A DNA stretch of 64,000 bases from Collinsella sp. (GTDB lineage Bacteria > Actinomycetota > Coriobacteriia > Coriobacteriales > Coriobacteriaceae): contig JAGZQF010000003.1 of assembly GCA_018382295.1 (NCBI GenBank), positions 37,010 through 101,009 of the forward strand. Reading direction: 5' to 3'. Position 1 is the first letter of the stretch, and every line of letters begins with the position of its first letter. Shown piece by piece: positions 34,485 to 42,673 of the stretch. Position numbers and translations under genes: made by a program. The notes under the pieces were generated by a model, which saw nothing but the letters and a program-made list of their open reading frames with translations, did not search any database and was not told where the DNA came from.

Positions 34485-35780
34485 ATGCTCGCCTTTTTAC
34501 AAACCAACACACCCATCGTGATCTTCAACCAGATTGTCGTCACGCTGCTCACGGTCTGCTTTCTGTACCAGGTGGTCTTCTTTGTCATTGGCGCTCTTCG
34601 TGGCGAGGTCGCGCCTCCCAAGGCCAAAAAACTCCATCGCTATGCCTTTTTTATTGCGGCGCATAATGAGGAGGCCGTGATCGCCAACCTCGTTCGCTCC
34701 ATCAAGGACCAGGATTATCCGTCCGAGCTCATCGAGGTTTTCGTGGTCGCCGATGCCTGCACCGACAACACGGCGCAGCTCGCGCGCGAGGCCGGTGCCA
34801 TTGTTTACGAGCGCAATGACCTGGCCCGCAAGGGCAAGAGCTGGGTCATGGACTTTGGCTTCGACCGCATTCTCAACGAGTATCCCGACACGTTTGAGGG
34901 CTACTTTATCTTCGATGCCGATAACGTTATCTCCCGCGATTACGTTTCCAAGATGAATGATGCCTTTGACCAGGGCTTCCATGTGGTCACGAGCTATCGC
35001 AATTCCAAGAACTTCGGCAGCTCGTGGATCTCGGCAGCTAATGCCACGTGGTATCTACGCGAGGCGCGCTTCCTCAACAACGCGCGTAATATCTGCAAGA
35101 CGTCCTGCGCTGTTTCGGGTTCGGGTTACCTTATCTCGTCAAGCGTTATCGAGGGCATGCACGGTTGGCAGTTCCACACGCTGACCGAGGACATTCAGTT
35201 CACTACGTTCTGCGCTATTCACGGTATTCGCATTGGCTATGCGCCGGCGGAGTTCTTTGACGAGCAACCCGTGACGTTCAAGGCATCCTGGAAGCAGCGT
35301 ATGCGCTGGACCAAGGGCTTTTACCAGGTGTTCTTTACCTACGGTAAGCATCTGGTCAAGTCGACGTTCCGCTATCATCGCTTTGCCGCCTACGACATGT
35401 TCATGACGATCGCCCCGGGTATGCTGCTATCGCTGATCTCGATGCTCGCTAATGCGACGTTCTTGATTGTGGGTGGCCTTTCGCATGGTTTCTTGGCTAC
35501 CGAAGTCGAGATGCAGGCGTGCGCCGCTTCGCTCATTATGACCTTCGCCATGATGTATCAGACCTTCTTTATCCTGGCGCTGCTCACGACTATCTTTGAG
35601 TACAAGCACATTCACTGCGCGCAAAAGTGGCGTCTGGTGACTAACCTGTTTACCTTCCCGATCTTTATGTTCAGCTATATCCCCATCACGGTGGCCGCGC
35701 TGTTCCTGAAGGTCGACTGGGTTCCTACCCAGCACGCCGTCAACGTTACCCTTGACGAGGTCATGCAAGGCGCCAAATAA
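34485..35780 (+). CDS. Membrane glycosyltransferase family 2
   Basis: A 431-residue protein with one N-terminal membrane helix (about 10-35), a cytoplasmic GT-A domain and three to four C-terminal helices. The catalytic pattern is that of processive GT2 enzymes: FDADN (DXD), LTEDIQF (TED) and KQRMRW (QxxRW). It would extend a cell-surface glycan or glycolipid from a nucleotide sugar; the product is unknown. ATG 34485 follows TGGGAG. It is not flanked by other glycan genes, which is unusual for a polysaccharide enzyme. Confidence 0.85.
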   Translation: MLAFLQTNTPIVIFNQIVVTLLTVCFLYQVVFFVIGALRGEVAPPKAKKLHRYAFFIAAHNEEAVIANLVRSIKDQDYPSELIEVFVVADACTDNTAQLAREAGAIVYERNDLARKGKSWVMDFGFDRILNEYPDTFEGYFIFDADNVISRDYVSKMNDAFDQGFHVVTSYRNSKNFGSSWISAANATWYLREARFLNNARNICKTSCAVSGSGYLISSSVIEGMHGWQFHTLTEDIQFTTFCAIHGIRIGYAPAEFFDEQPVTFKASWKQRMRWTKGFYQVFFTYGKHLVKSTFRYHRFAAYDMFMTIAPGMLLSLISMLANATFLIVGGLSHGFLATEVEMQACAASLIMTFAMMYQTFFILALLTTIFEYKHIHCAQKWRLVTNLFTFPIFMFSYIPITVAALFLKVDWVPTQHAVNVTLDEVMQGAK

Positions 35781-35788
35781 CCACCACC

Positions 35789-35830
35789 AAAACCACCGCA
35801 AAGGGGACAGGCACCTTTGTGGTGGTTTTT
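35789..35830 (+). terminator. Terminator of the glycosyltransferase gene
   Basis: AAAACCACCGCAAAGG pairs with CCTTTGTGGTGGTTTT (one G-T pair) around GGACAGGCA, followed by T. It shares the CAAAGGGGAC block with the convergent terminator at 27970-28009. Confidence 0.82.
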
Positions 35831-35861
35831 GCTTTTGCGATGCAGCTCGAGGAGGAGTCCG

Positions 35862-36284
35862 ATGGTCTATATCCCGTTTTGGATTTGCATCTTTGCCGGC
35901 GTGGCAATTGATGCCCTAGAGCGACGGTTTCCCAATGGGCTTGCCGGCGCATGTGCCGTGGCGGCGTTGGCGGGCGTTTGGCTCGACCTCGGTTTGAACA
36001 CAGCGCTTGACCACGCCGGTCTTGCGGTCATCGTCTACCTTGCCCTTGTGCTCACTGAGTCGCTCTGGCGGCGCCTTCGCCACGCGCCGGGCATCGGCAT
36101 GGGGGATGCCAAGGCGCTCTTCGCGCTTTGCACGCTCGACCCTATGGGTGGCATCGTGGCATTTGCCGTCGCACTCCTGGCCCTGGCCCTCTCCTGCCTC
36201 TTCACAAAAACGCGCTCCCTGCCATTGCTCCCGTTTTTAGTGCCGATTTTTGCCATAATCGAGGTCGTGGGCTGCACTTTGTAA
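35862..36284 (+). CDS. Small prepilin-peptidase-like (A24 family) membrane protein
   Basis: A 140-residue protein with about four to five hydrophobic segments. The two aspartate sites of type IV prepilin peptidases are visible: AIDALERRFPN and GMGDAKALFAL (GxGD). It lacks the N-terminal methyltransferase part of bifunctional PilD enzymes, so it is the short TadV/CpaA-like form. ATG 35862 follows GGAGGAG. No pilin, Tad or Com genes are near, so its substrate is unclear. Confidence 0.72.
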   Translation: MVYIPFWICIFAGVAIDALERRFPNGLAGACAVAALAGVWLDLGLNTALDHAGLAVIVYLALVLTESLWRRLRHAPGIGMGDAKALFALCTLDPMGGIVAFAVALLALALSCLFTKTRSLPLLPFLVPIFAIIEVVGCTL

Positions 36285-36315
36285 CCGATTGCGCATCCTT
36301 CTTAAGGAGCATGCC

Positions 36316-37563
36316 ATGGCAACTAATCAAGAAACGGCCGTCATTAAGGCGCGCATGGACCGTATTCCCTCGGCGTTGTCGCCCGAGCTTGTCGAGCGCA
36401 TTGCCGCCGATCGTGCTTCGGGCTATGTCAACCCGTATCGTTGCAACGACGATCAGGTCATTCGTCGTATTGATCGCGCCGCCGACAAAGGCACGCTTAT
36501 GCGTCCGGCGTTTATGCGCGATACTGAAAAGATACTTCATCTTCCGGCGTACACCCGTTATGCAGGCAAAACGCAGGTCTTTAGCTTCCGTAGCAATGAC
36601 GATCTGTCACGCCGCGGTTTGCACGTGCAGCTCGTCTCCCGCATTGCGCGCGATATCGGTCGCGCCCTGGGGCTCAATTGCGATCTGATCGAGGCGATTG
36701 GCCTGGGTCACGACTTGGGACACACGCCTTTCGGCCATGCCGGCGAGCGCTTCCTCAACGATATCTATCATGAGCGTACGGGGCGTTATTTTTTCCATAA
36801 CGTGCAGTCGGTCCGCGTGCTCGACGCACTGTACGGCCGCAACGTGTCGCTCCAGACGCTCGACGGCGTGCTATGCCATAACGGCGAGTACGAGCAACGT
36901 GTGTTTGAGCTCTCGGACATGGGCTCCTTTGACCAGTTTGACCAGACGGTTGAGGATTGCATTGCCACGGGCTATAGCGCAATTGAGCATCTGCGTCCCA
37001 TGACGCTCGAGGGCTGCGTCGTTCGCATCTCGGATATTCTTGCCTACGTCGGTCGTGACCGTCAGGATGCGATCGCGGCGGGCCTGCTTTCGCCCGACGC
37101 TTTTGATGATGGCCGGGGCGGTGCCTACAACAGTTGGATCCTCACGCATGCCTCCATCGATATCGTTGAGCACAGCTATGGTAAGCCGCGCATCGGGATG
37201 AGCGAGGACCTGTTTGAGGAAATTCGCCGAGCCAAGCGCGAGAACTACGAGAAGATCTATAGCAAGGGCGGTATCGAAGGCGATTCCGAGGCGGAGCTGC
37301 GCGAGGCGTTCGTAAAGCTCTACGACCGTTGCCTGCGGGATCTTAACAGTGGCGACGAGTCCTCTTACATCTTTAAGCACCATATTTCGCGCATTGAGCA
37401 GCAGCTTTCCTACTATGATCGCACCTATGCCTGGCAGGACGACAAGGATCAAGCCGTGGTGGATTATATCGCGAGCATGACGGACGGTTATTTCTGCGAG
37501 CTGACGAGCAAGCTGTTCCCTGGTCTGGAGTTTCCGCACCGTACCTATATTAACGAACGGTAG
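36316..37563 (+). CDS. HD-domain dGTP triphosphohydrolase-like protein
   Basis: A 415-residue metal-dependent phosphohydrolase resembling dGTPases. HD-domain ligands are the His in RRGLHVQLV, the His-Asp pair in GLGHDLGHTPFGH and the Asp in VRISDILAYVGRD. Such enzymes hydrolyse dNTPs to nucleosides and triphosphate. ATG 36316 has AAGGAG seven bases upstream. It is followed by rarA, so a role in nucleotide pool control near replication is plausible but inferred. Confidence 0.85.
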   Translation: MATNQETAVIKARMDRIPSALSPELVERIAADRASGYVNPYRCNDDQVIRRIDRAADKGTLMRPAFMRDTEKILHLPAYTRYAGKTQVFSFRSNDDLSRRGLHVQLVSRIARDIGRALGLNCDLIEAIGLGHDLGHTPFGHAGERFLNDIYHERTGRYFFHNVQSVRVLDALYGRNVSLQTLDGVLCHNGEYEQRVFELSDMGSFDQFDQTVEDCIATGYSAIEHLRPMTLEGCVVRISDILAYVGRDRQDAIAAGLLSPDAFDDGRGGAYNSWILTHASIDIVEHSYGKPRIGMSEDLFEEIRRAKRENYEKIYSKGGIEGDSEAELREAFVKLYDRCLRDLNSGDESSYIFKHHISRIEQQLSYYDRTYAWQDDKDQAVVDYIASMTDGYFCELTSKLFPGLEFPHRTYINER

Positions 37564-37617
37564 TTCGTATTAATTCGGTATACTGTTAGTGGAAAACGTT
37601 TTTGATTGATACACGGG

Positions 37618-38973
37618 ATGGCTATGGACGACCTTTTTTCTGCTTCGACGCGCGAGCGTTCCTTTCAGAATGCGCCGCTTGCGGTGCGCATGCGCCCCAA
37701 TTCGCTCGACGAGTACGTGGGCCAGCAAAAGGCCGTCGGTAAGGGTTCATGGCTGCGTGCCGCGATCGAGCACGACGTGCTTTCGAGCGTGATTCTGTAC
37801 GGGCCTGCCGGTACGGGCAAGACGACGCTGGCCCACATTATCGCCAACCATACCAAGAGCGAGTTTGTTGAGGTCAGCGCCGTCACGGGTACCGTGAAGG
37901 ACCTGCGTCGTGTGATTGATGAGGCCAAGACGCGCCTGAATACGTACGACCGCCGCACCATTCTATTCATCGATGAGATTCACCGCTTCTCTAAGTCGCA
38001 GCAGGATGCCCTGCTGCATGCAGTTGAGAACCGTACCGTCATTATGATTGGCGCTACGACAGAGAACCCGTACTTTGAGGTCAACTCGGCACTGTTGTCG
38101 CGCGGGCGCGTGGTGGAGCTTGAACATCTGAAGGATGAGGATATCGCCACGCTTATTGAGCGTGCGCTCGAGGCACCACAGGGCTTGAACGGAAAGTTCT
38201 CGGCCGATGAGGATACGGTCAAGACCATTTGCACGCTGGCAGCGGGTGACGCTCGCTCGGCGCTCACGACGCTCGAGCTTGCGAGCGAGATTGCCGTCAC
38301 GCGTCCCGATACCGAGGGAACGCCAGCGCCTGCGGCGGGGGAGCGCTATCCCATCACCGTGGATGACGTGAAGATTGCCAACCCGCGTCGCGGCTTTACG
38401 TATGACAAAAACGGCGACATGCACTACGACATCATCAGTGCGTTCATCAAGTCCATGCGCGGTAGTGACCCCGATGCCACGATCTATTGGCTCGCGCGCA
38501 TGATCGATGCTGGGGAGGATCCTAAGTTTATCGCTCGCCGCATTATGATTCACGCTTCTGAGGATGTTGGCAACGCCGACCCGCAGGCGCTTTTGGTGGC
38601 GCATGCCGCGTTTAAGTCTGCCGAGGTCATTGGCTATCCCGAGTGCCGCATTAACCTGGCTCAGGCTGCACTCTATGTGTGCTTGGCGCCAAAATCCAAC
38701 GCGTGTGAGGCTTCGATCGATGCGGCGCTGGCCGATATCCATTCTAGTGGGCTTCGCGAGGTGCCGAGTTATCTGCGCGATCGCCATCGCCCGGGCAGCG
38801 ATGAATACGGTGTGTATAAGTATCCACATGATTATCCCGAAGGCTGGGTCGATCAGCGCTATTTGCCCGAAGGCTTGGAACGCGGTGCATTTTGGCAGCC
38901 TGCCGGGCGCGGCTGGGAAGAGTGGCGCGTAGAGCAAAGCGAACGAGACCGCAGCGGGAATGCACCGAGGTAG
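37618..38973 (+). CDS. rarA: Replication-associated recombination AAA ATPase RarA
   Basis: Clamp-loader-like AAA+ protein (MgsA/RarA) acting at blocked forks. About 451 residues: Walker A GPAGTGKTTLAH, Walker B ILFIDEIHRF, sensor stretch MIGATTENPYFEV, and the C-terminal tetramerisation part with RGSDPDATIYWLARM. Starts at 37618 and 37624 are both possible, neither with a strong ribosome site; a TATACT -10-like box at 37579 puts the transcript start just before them. The C-terminus has a short polar extension. Confidence 0.92.
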   Translation: MAMDDLFSASTRERSFQNAPLAVRMRPNSLDEYVGQQKAVGKGSWLRAAIEHDVLSSVILYGPAGTGKTTLAHIIANHTKSEFVEVSAVTGTVKDLRRVIDEAKTRLNTYDRRTILFIDEIHRFSKSQQDALLHAVENRTVIMIGATTENPYFEVNSALLSRGRVVELEHLKDEDIATLIERALEAPQGLNGKFSADEDTVKTICTLAAGDARSALTTLELASEIAVTRPDTEGTPAPAAGERYPITVDDVKIANPRRGFTYDKNGDMHYDIISAFIKSMRGSDPDATIYWLARMIDAGEDPKFIARRIMIHASEDVGNADPQALLVAHAAFKSAEVIGYPECRINLAQAALYVCLAPKSNACEASIDAALADIHSSGLREVPSYLRDRHRPGSDEYGVYKYPHDYPEGWVDQRYLPEGLERGAFWQPAGRGWEEWRVEQSERDRSGNAPR

Positions 38974-39073
38974 CTGCTGATAATTTTGTCCCACGTTGCT
39001 GCTCTTGGCATGTTCGGTCCCCTTTGGGGTACCATGAAAAGCGTCTGTATTTCGATTCTTCCGGGAGGCTTGT

Positions 39074-39661
39074 ATGAGTCCCATTCAAATCGCCCTGCTG
39101 CTGCTCGCCGTTGCCGGCGTGTGGGCCATCGCTGAGCTCGCGCTTACCCTGCGCAAGACCCGCAATGTTGTCGACTCGCTCGATAAGACCGTGAACGACC
39201 TCAACAACACCATCGCCGAGGCTCAGCCTGTGGTGGCAAAGCTCGATGGCGCTGTCGATGAGCTTACGCCGGCGCTTGCCCAGATGGAGCCGCTGCTTAA
39301 GTCGAGCAAGACGGCAGTTGATGCCCTTACCTCCAATCTCGTAGAGGTCGAAGCCGTGGTTCGCGACATTTCCGAGGTTACGGGCAGCATGGCCGAGGCC
39401 AGCAATGCTGTGTCGAGCGTGACCGACTCTGCCGCCGGTGCTGTGCAGAAGCTCTTCAATAAGGTGAAGGCTCCTGCAGCCGACGCCGATCGCAAGCTCG
39501 CCGCTGCCGCTGCGGAGGCCGAGCAGCCTACCGAGCGCGTCCTAATTGGCGAGGACGAGGCCGCCGCGGGCGACGATGATGGTCAGAAGTCTGTATCCAA
39601 GCCGGCTCAGTATTACACCTATACGCCCGCCGAGACTTCTGAGGAGTCCTGCGATGAGTAG
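39074..39661 (+). CDS. DUF948-like membrane-anchored coiled-coil protein
   Basis: A 195-residue protein with one N-terminal membrane helix (about 5-24) followed by a long heptad-rich helix up to about 135, rich in Val, Leu, Asn and Ser, as in the DUF948 general-stress proteins of Firmicutes. The C-terminal 60 residues are acidic and disordered. ATG 39074 follows GGGAGG. It overlaps the anti-sigma-like gene by eight bases, tying it to the sigma factor operon, which supports a stress-related role. Confidence 0.75.
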   Translation: MSPIQIALLLLAVAGVWAIAELALTLRKTRNVVDSLDKTVNDLNNTIAEAQPVVAKLDGAVDELTPALAQMEPLLKSSKTAVDALTSNLVEVEAVVRDISEVTGSMAEASNAVSSVTDSAAGAVQKLFNKVKAPAADADRKLAAAAAEAEQPTERVLIGEDEAAAGDDDGQKSVSKPAQYYTYTPAETSEESCDE

Positions 39662-40031
39662 CGAAGCAACCTGCCCTATCACGCTGACCGTTGCCGGTGA
39701 CCCGCGTCTCGCTCGCCTTGTGCGCATGACGGCAGCCAACGTTGGTGCCCTGTGCTCTATGTCTGTCGATCGCATCGAGGACATCCGCATGGCTGCTGAG
39801 GAGGCTTTCATCTTTGGTTGCACCGCGGTCGACTGCGATGACATCACCATCAAATTCGATGTCGATGAGACCCACGTTGGCATGACTATTACCTTTGGCG
39901 ACCAGGCTACGGTCGATGAAGACGACCAGGCTGCGGTGTATGCCGAGCTCATCCTCGCGAGCGTGTGCGACTCCTACGAAAAGACTACGGCGCCCCTGAC
40001 GCTTTCCCTCGACCTCAAGGCGGATATCTAA
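39654..40031 (+). CDS. RsbW-like anti-sigma factor, degenerate ATP site
   Basis: A 125-residue protein of the RsbW/SpoIIAB type, directly upstream of a SigB/SigF-type gene. The fold signature is visible in VDRIEDIRMAAEEAFIFG and the strand pattern after it. The N-box asparagine that binds magnesium in RsbW kinases is missing at EEAFIFG, and no clear DxGxG box follows. It may bind sigma without kinase activity. ATG 39654 follows GAGGAG by seven bases; the longer upstream frame is not similar to anything. The sigma gene follows after one base. Confidence 0.7.
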   Translation: MSSEATCPITLTVAGDPRLARLVRMTAANVGALCSMSVDRIEDIRMAAEEAFIFGCTAVDCDDITIKFDVDETHVGMTITFGDQATVDEDDQAAVYAELILASVCDSYEKTTAPLTLSLDLKADI

Positions 40032-40032
40032 T

Positions 40033-40824
40033 ATGACCGAACGTTCCCGGAGCGGCAAGACCGCTTGGGACAAGGAGAAAACCCGCGAGCTGTTTCGTCG
40101 TTACAAGGAGACCGGTGATCCGGACGCCCGTGAGCAGCTCGTCATGTCCCATATGAACCTGGTAAGGTTTCTTGCCAACAAATTTAAGAATCGCGGCGAG
40201 CCGCTCGACGACCTCATGCAGGTCGGCTATCTGGGCTTGCTCAAGGCTATCGACCGTTTTGATCCCGAGCGCGGACTCGAGTTCACGACGTTTGCGACAC
40301 CCACTATCCTGGGCGAGATCAAACGCCATTTTCGCGACAAGGGCTGGAGTGTGCGCGTACCGCGTCGTCTGCAGGAGCTCTCGGCCAAGGTCAACCAGGC
40401 TACTGACAAACTTACCAACGAGCTGCAGCGTTCGCCCAAGGTTGAGGAGATCGCTGAGTATCTAGATGTGACTGTCGATGAGGTCCTCGAGGCTATGGAA
40501 TCGTCTTCGGCCTATACCTCGGTGCCCATCGAGGCTCCTGGTGCGTCCGATTCCGACGATGCCCCTTCGATTCTCGACCGTTACGCCGACGACGACAACG
40601 AGCTCGACTTTACTGATGACCGCCTAGTGATCGAGGAAGCCATCCGTGATTTCTCGCCGCGCGAGCGCGAGGTGATCGAGCTGCGCTTTGTGAAGGGCAT
40701 GACCCAGATCGAGATCGCCAAGAAGCTGGGTATTTCTCAGGTGCAGGTTTCGCGTCTGCTGCGCCGCACGCTTAAGAAGATTCAGGACAAGATCGACCCC
40801 GACGGAGTGATGATTCGTTCATGA
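40033..40824 (+). CDS. Alternative sigma factor, SigB/SigF/SigG subfamily
   Basis: A 263-residue sigma-70 group 3 factor. Region 2 contains DDLMQVGYLGLLKAIDRFDP and FTTFATPTILGEIKRHFRD; region 3 has VPRRLQELSAKVN; region 4.2 contains FVKGMTQIEIAKKLGISQVQ. In relatives this subfamily drives general stress or developmental genes and is held by an RsbW-type anti-sigma; the neighbour is such a protein. Coriobacteria do not sporulate, so stress response is the better guess. Its stop overlaps the next start as ATGA. Confidence 0.92.
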   Translation: MTERSRSGKTAWDKEKTRELFRRYKETGDPDAREQLVMSHMNLVRFLANKFKNRGEPLDDLMQVGYLGLLKAIDRFDPERGLEFTTFATPTILGEIKRHFRDKGWSVRVPRRLQELSAKVNQATDKLTNELQRSPKVEEIAEYLDVTVDEVLEAMESSSAYTSVPIEAPGASDSDDAPSILDRYADDDNELDFTDDRLVIEEAIRDFSPREREVIELRFVKGMTQIEIAKKLGISQVQVSRLLRRTLKKIQDKIDPDGVMIRS

Positions 40825-42233
40825 GTGAGCACCCCCAACAAACCGATCGCGTGCTGCGCGACACCCGCATTCTGACGCTGCGCATTTGGGCTGTTGTCGG
40901 CTGCATTGTCATCGCCGCTGTCATCTTTAACCTTATGGGCATCCTGGCGCCGGTTATCGAGTTTCTCGCTGTTGGTTCCATCATTGCCTTTGTGATGTCC
41001 CCGATCACCAACTGGCTCGAGCACCATGGCGTGAATCGCGGCATCGGTTCGCTTATCGCGCTTATTGTTGTTGTTGCCGTGCTCGTCGGTGTCGTTTGCA
41101 TCTTGTCGCCGATTCTCTTTGGTCAGATCATGGAAGTCCTGAGCCGCCTGCCCGAGCAGCTTCGTGTTGCGGGTGGCGATCTCAACGAGATGATCTCGCA
41201 TGCCAAGACGCTCAATAACACGCCGCTCAAGGAGTATTTGGACGATAATCTTTCGTCGCTGGTTACCGTGGCATCGAAGTATGTGTCTCAGATTGCTGCC
41301 GAGCTTGGCCGCGGTGTGTTCCCGCTCATCACCAATACGGCCTCGCAGTTGTTCGTGATCTTCCTTGGTCTGGTGCTTGCCTACTGGATGGCCTGCGACT
41401 ACCCTCGCATGCATCACGAGATTTGCACCATCATCGGTCAGGAGAAGGAGACCTCGTACCGCTTTATGGTCGCCATCCTTTCTCGCTCTGTCGGCGGCTA
41501 CATGCGCGGTATGGTCGTGACGTCCATCTGCGGTGGTTTCCTCGCCTTTATCGGCTTCCTGATTATCGGCCATCCGTATGCGGCGCTCATGGCTATCTTC
41601 ACTGGCATCATGCACTTGGTTCCGGTCGTCGGTCCCTGGGTGAGCGCGGCAATCGCCACGGTACTCGGCTTTATGTTCAGCCCCATGTTGGCGTTATGGA
41701 CGCTCATCGTGACGATGGTCGCGCAAAACGTCACCGACAATGTGATTTCGCCTAAGGTCATGCAGAGCTCAGTGCAGGTGCATCCCATTATGAGCCTTAC
41801 GGCTCTCGTTATTGGTTCGGCACTCATGGGGCCCATCGGCATGATTATTGCCATCCCGCTTTGTGCGGCCCTCAAGGGCATCTTCGTGTACTACTTCGAG
41901 AATGAGACCGGCCGTCAGCTTGTGGCCTATGACGGAGCCGTGTTTAAGGGCACGCCGTACCGCGATGCCGATGGCAACCCGGTCGCCGCCTACGACGCGC
42001 TCGGCGACGACACCTTCATCTATGAGTCCGAGCTCATCGGTAACGAGACTGCGCCCGAGGCCCAGGCCATGCCCAAACCCGAGCTCGATAATCCCTGGAT
42101 GAAGCTCTCGGGCCTTCAGCCCGATGCTACGGGCTTTTTCAAGAATCCCTTCGCCAAAGACGACGATTTCAATATGAACGACGACACCAAAACCGGCATC
42201 GACGGCTCCATGGACGATTCGGATTCTAAATAG
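40821..42233 (+). CDS. AI-2E family transporter (PerM/YdiK type)
   Basis: A 470-residue membrane protein with about eight hydrophobic segments. Family features include LMGILAPVIEFLAVGSIIAF at the start and the conserved GIMHLVPVVGPWVSAAIAT and LVIGSALMGPIGMIIAIPL stretches. Family members export a small signal or act as sodium/proton antiporters, so AI-2 transport is only a label here. The last 90 residues are acidic and soluble. Coupled by a four-base overlap to the sigma factor gene, so it may belong to the same regulon. Confidence 0.88.
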   Translation: MSEHPQQTDRVLRDTRILTLRIWAVVGCIVIAAVIFNLMGILAPVIEFLAVGSIIAFVMSPITNWLEHHGVNRGIGSLIALIVVVAVLVGVVCILSPILFGQIMEVLSRLPEQLRVAGGDLNEMISHAKTLNNTPLKEYLDDNLSSLVTVASKYVSQIAAELGRGVFPLITNTASQLFVIFLGLVLAYWMACDYPRMHHEICTIIGQEKETSYRFMVAILSRSVGGYMRGMVVTSICGGFLAFIGFLIIGHPYAALMAIFTGIMHLVPVVGPWVSAAIATVLGFMFSPMLALWTLIVTMVAQNVTDNVISPKVMQSSVQVHPIMSLTALVIGSALMGPIGMIIAIPLCAALKGIFVYYFENETGRQLVAYDGAVFKGTPYRDADGNPVAAYDALGDDTFIYESELIGNETAPEAQAMPKPELDNPWMKLSGLQPDATGFFKNPFAKDDDFNMNDDTKTGIDGSMDDSDSK

Positions 42234-42239
42234 GTTCTA

Positions 42240-42479
42240 TTAACGTTTCTTGAAGTTGTAAATGACAAGAAACGCGACCAAAGCGATTGATAAGGGGCCG
42301 GCTACATAGAAAAAGAGAACGTCAATTGCGCGTAGAGTGTAATAAGCCTTATCGCCGGACATTACTGTATACAATACGTATCCAAATGATGGTTGGTTTG
42401 CGTACCAGCATGAGAAGGCCAAGAGCGCTAAAAGTGCTACAACCAGAAGTGCATTCAGGACAAATCGTTTGCTTTTCAT
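42240..42479 (-). CDS. Small two-helix membrane protein, unknown, AT-richer than neighbours
   Basis: A 79-residue protein with two hydrophobic segments (about 6-26 and 50-72) and a basic C-terminus (YNFKKR). I do not recognise a family. ATG 42479 is supported by AAGGAG seven bases upstream, and TATAAT lies further upstream on the same strand, so expression is plausible. Base composition and codon use are visibly more AT-rich than the surrounding genes, suggesting separate origin. It is convergent with the transporter gene. Confidence 0.6.
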   Translation of the reverse strand: MKSKRFVLNALLVVALLALLAFSCWYANQPSFGYVLYTVMSGDKAYYTLRAIDVLFFYVAGPLSIALVAFLVIYNFKKR

Positions 42480-42571
42480 CGATCGCTCCTTCCGGGTGAA
42501 TCTTATATGCAATTATACAGCAGTCCTTTTTCAAAGGATCGCGCAGTACTAAATAACGTGCACTTTCGCTG

Positions 42572-42602
42572 GAGGGTCGCTGTTTGGCGACCCTCTTTTT
42601 TG
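42572..42602 (+). terminator. Terminator before alaS
   Basis: GAGGGTCGC and GCGACCCTC form a 9-bp stem with a TGTTTG loop, followed by six T. It may stop read-through from the transporter operon; an alaS attenuator would need a promoter upstream of it. Confidence 0.8.
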
Positions 42603-42618
42603 CACTTGCGCGGCGGGA

Positions 42619-42627
42619 TGGTAATAT
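42619..42627 (+). promoter_or_regulatory. Extended -10 promoter of alaS
   Basis: TGGTAATAT lies 46 bases before the alaS ATG and after the terminator, so alaS probably starts transcription here. Confidence 0.45.
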
Positions 42628-42673
42628 CGTTACGTTTGAACTGTTTCGATGTGAAACCGAGGAGATTCCCTCT

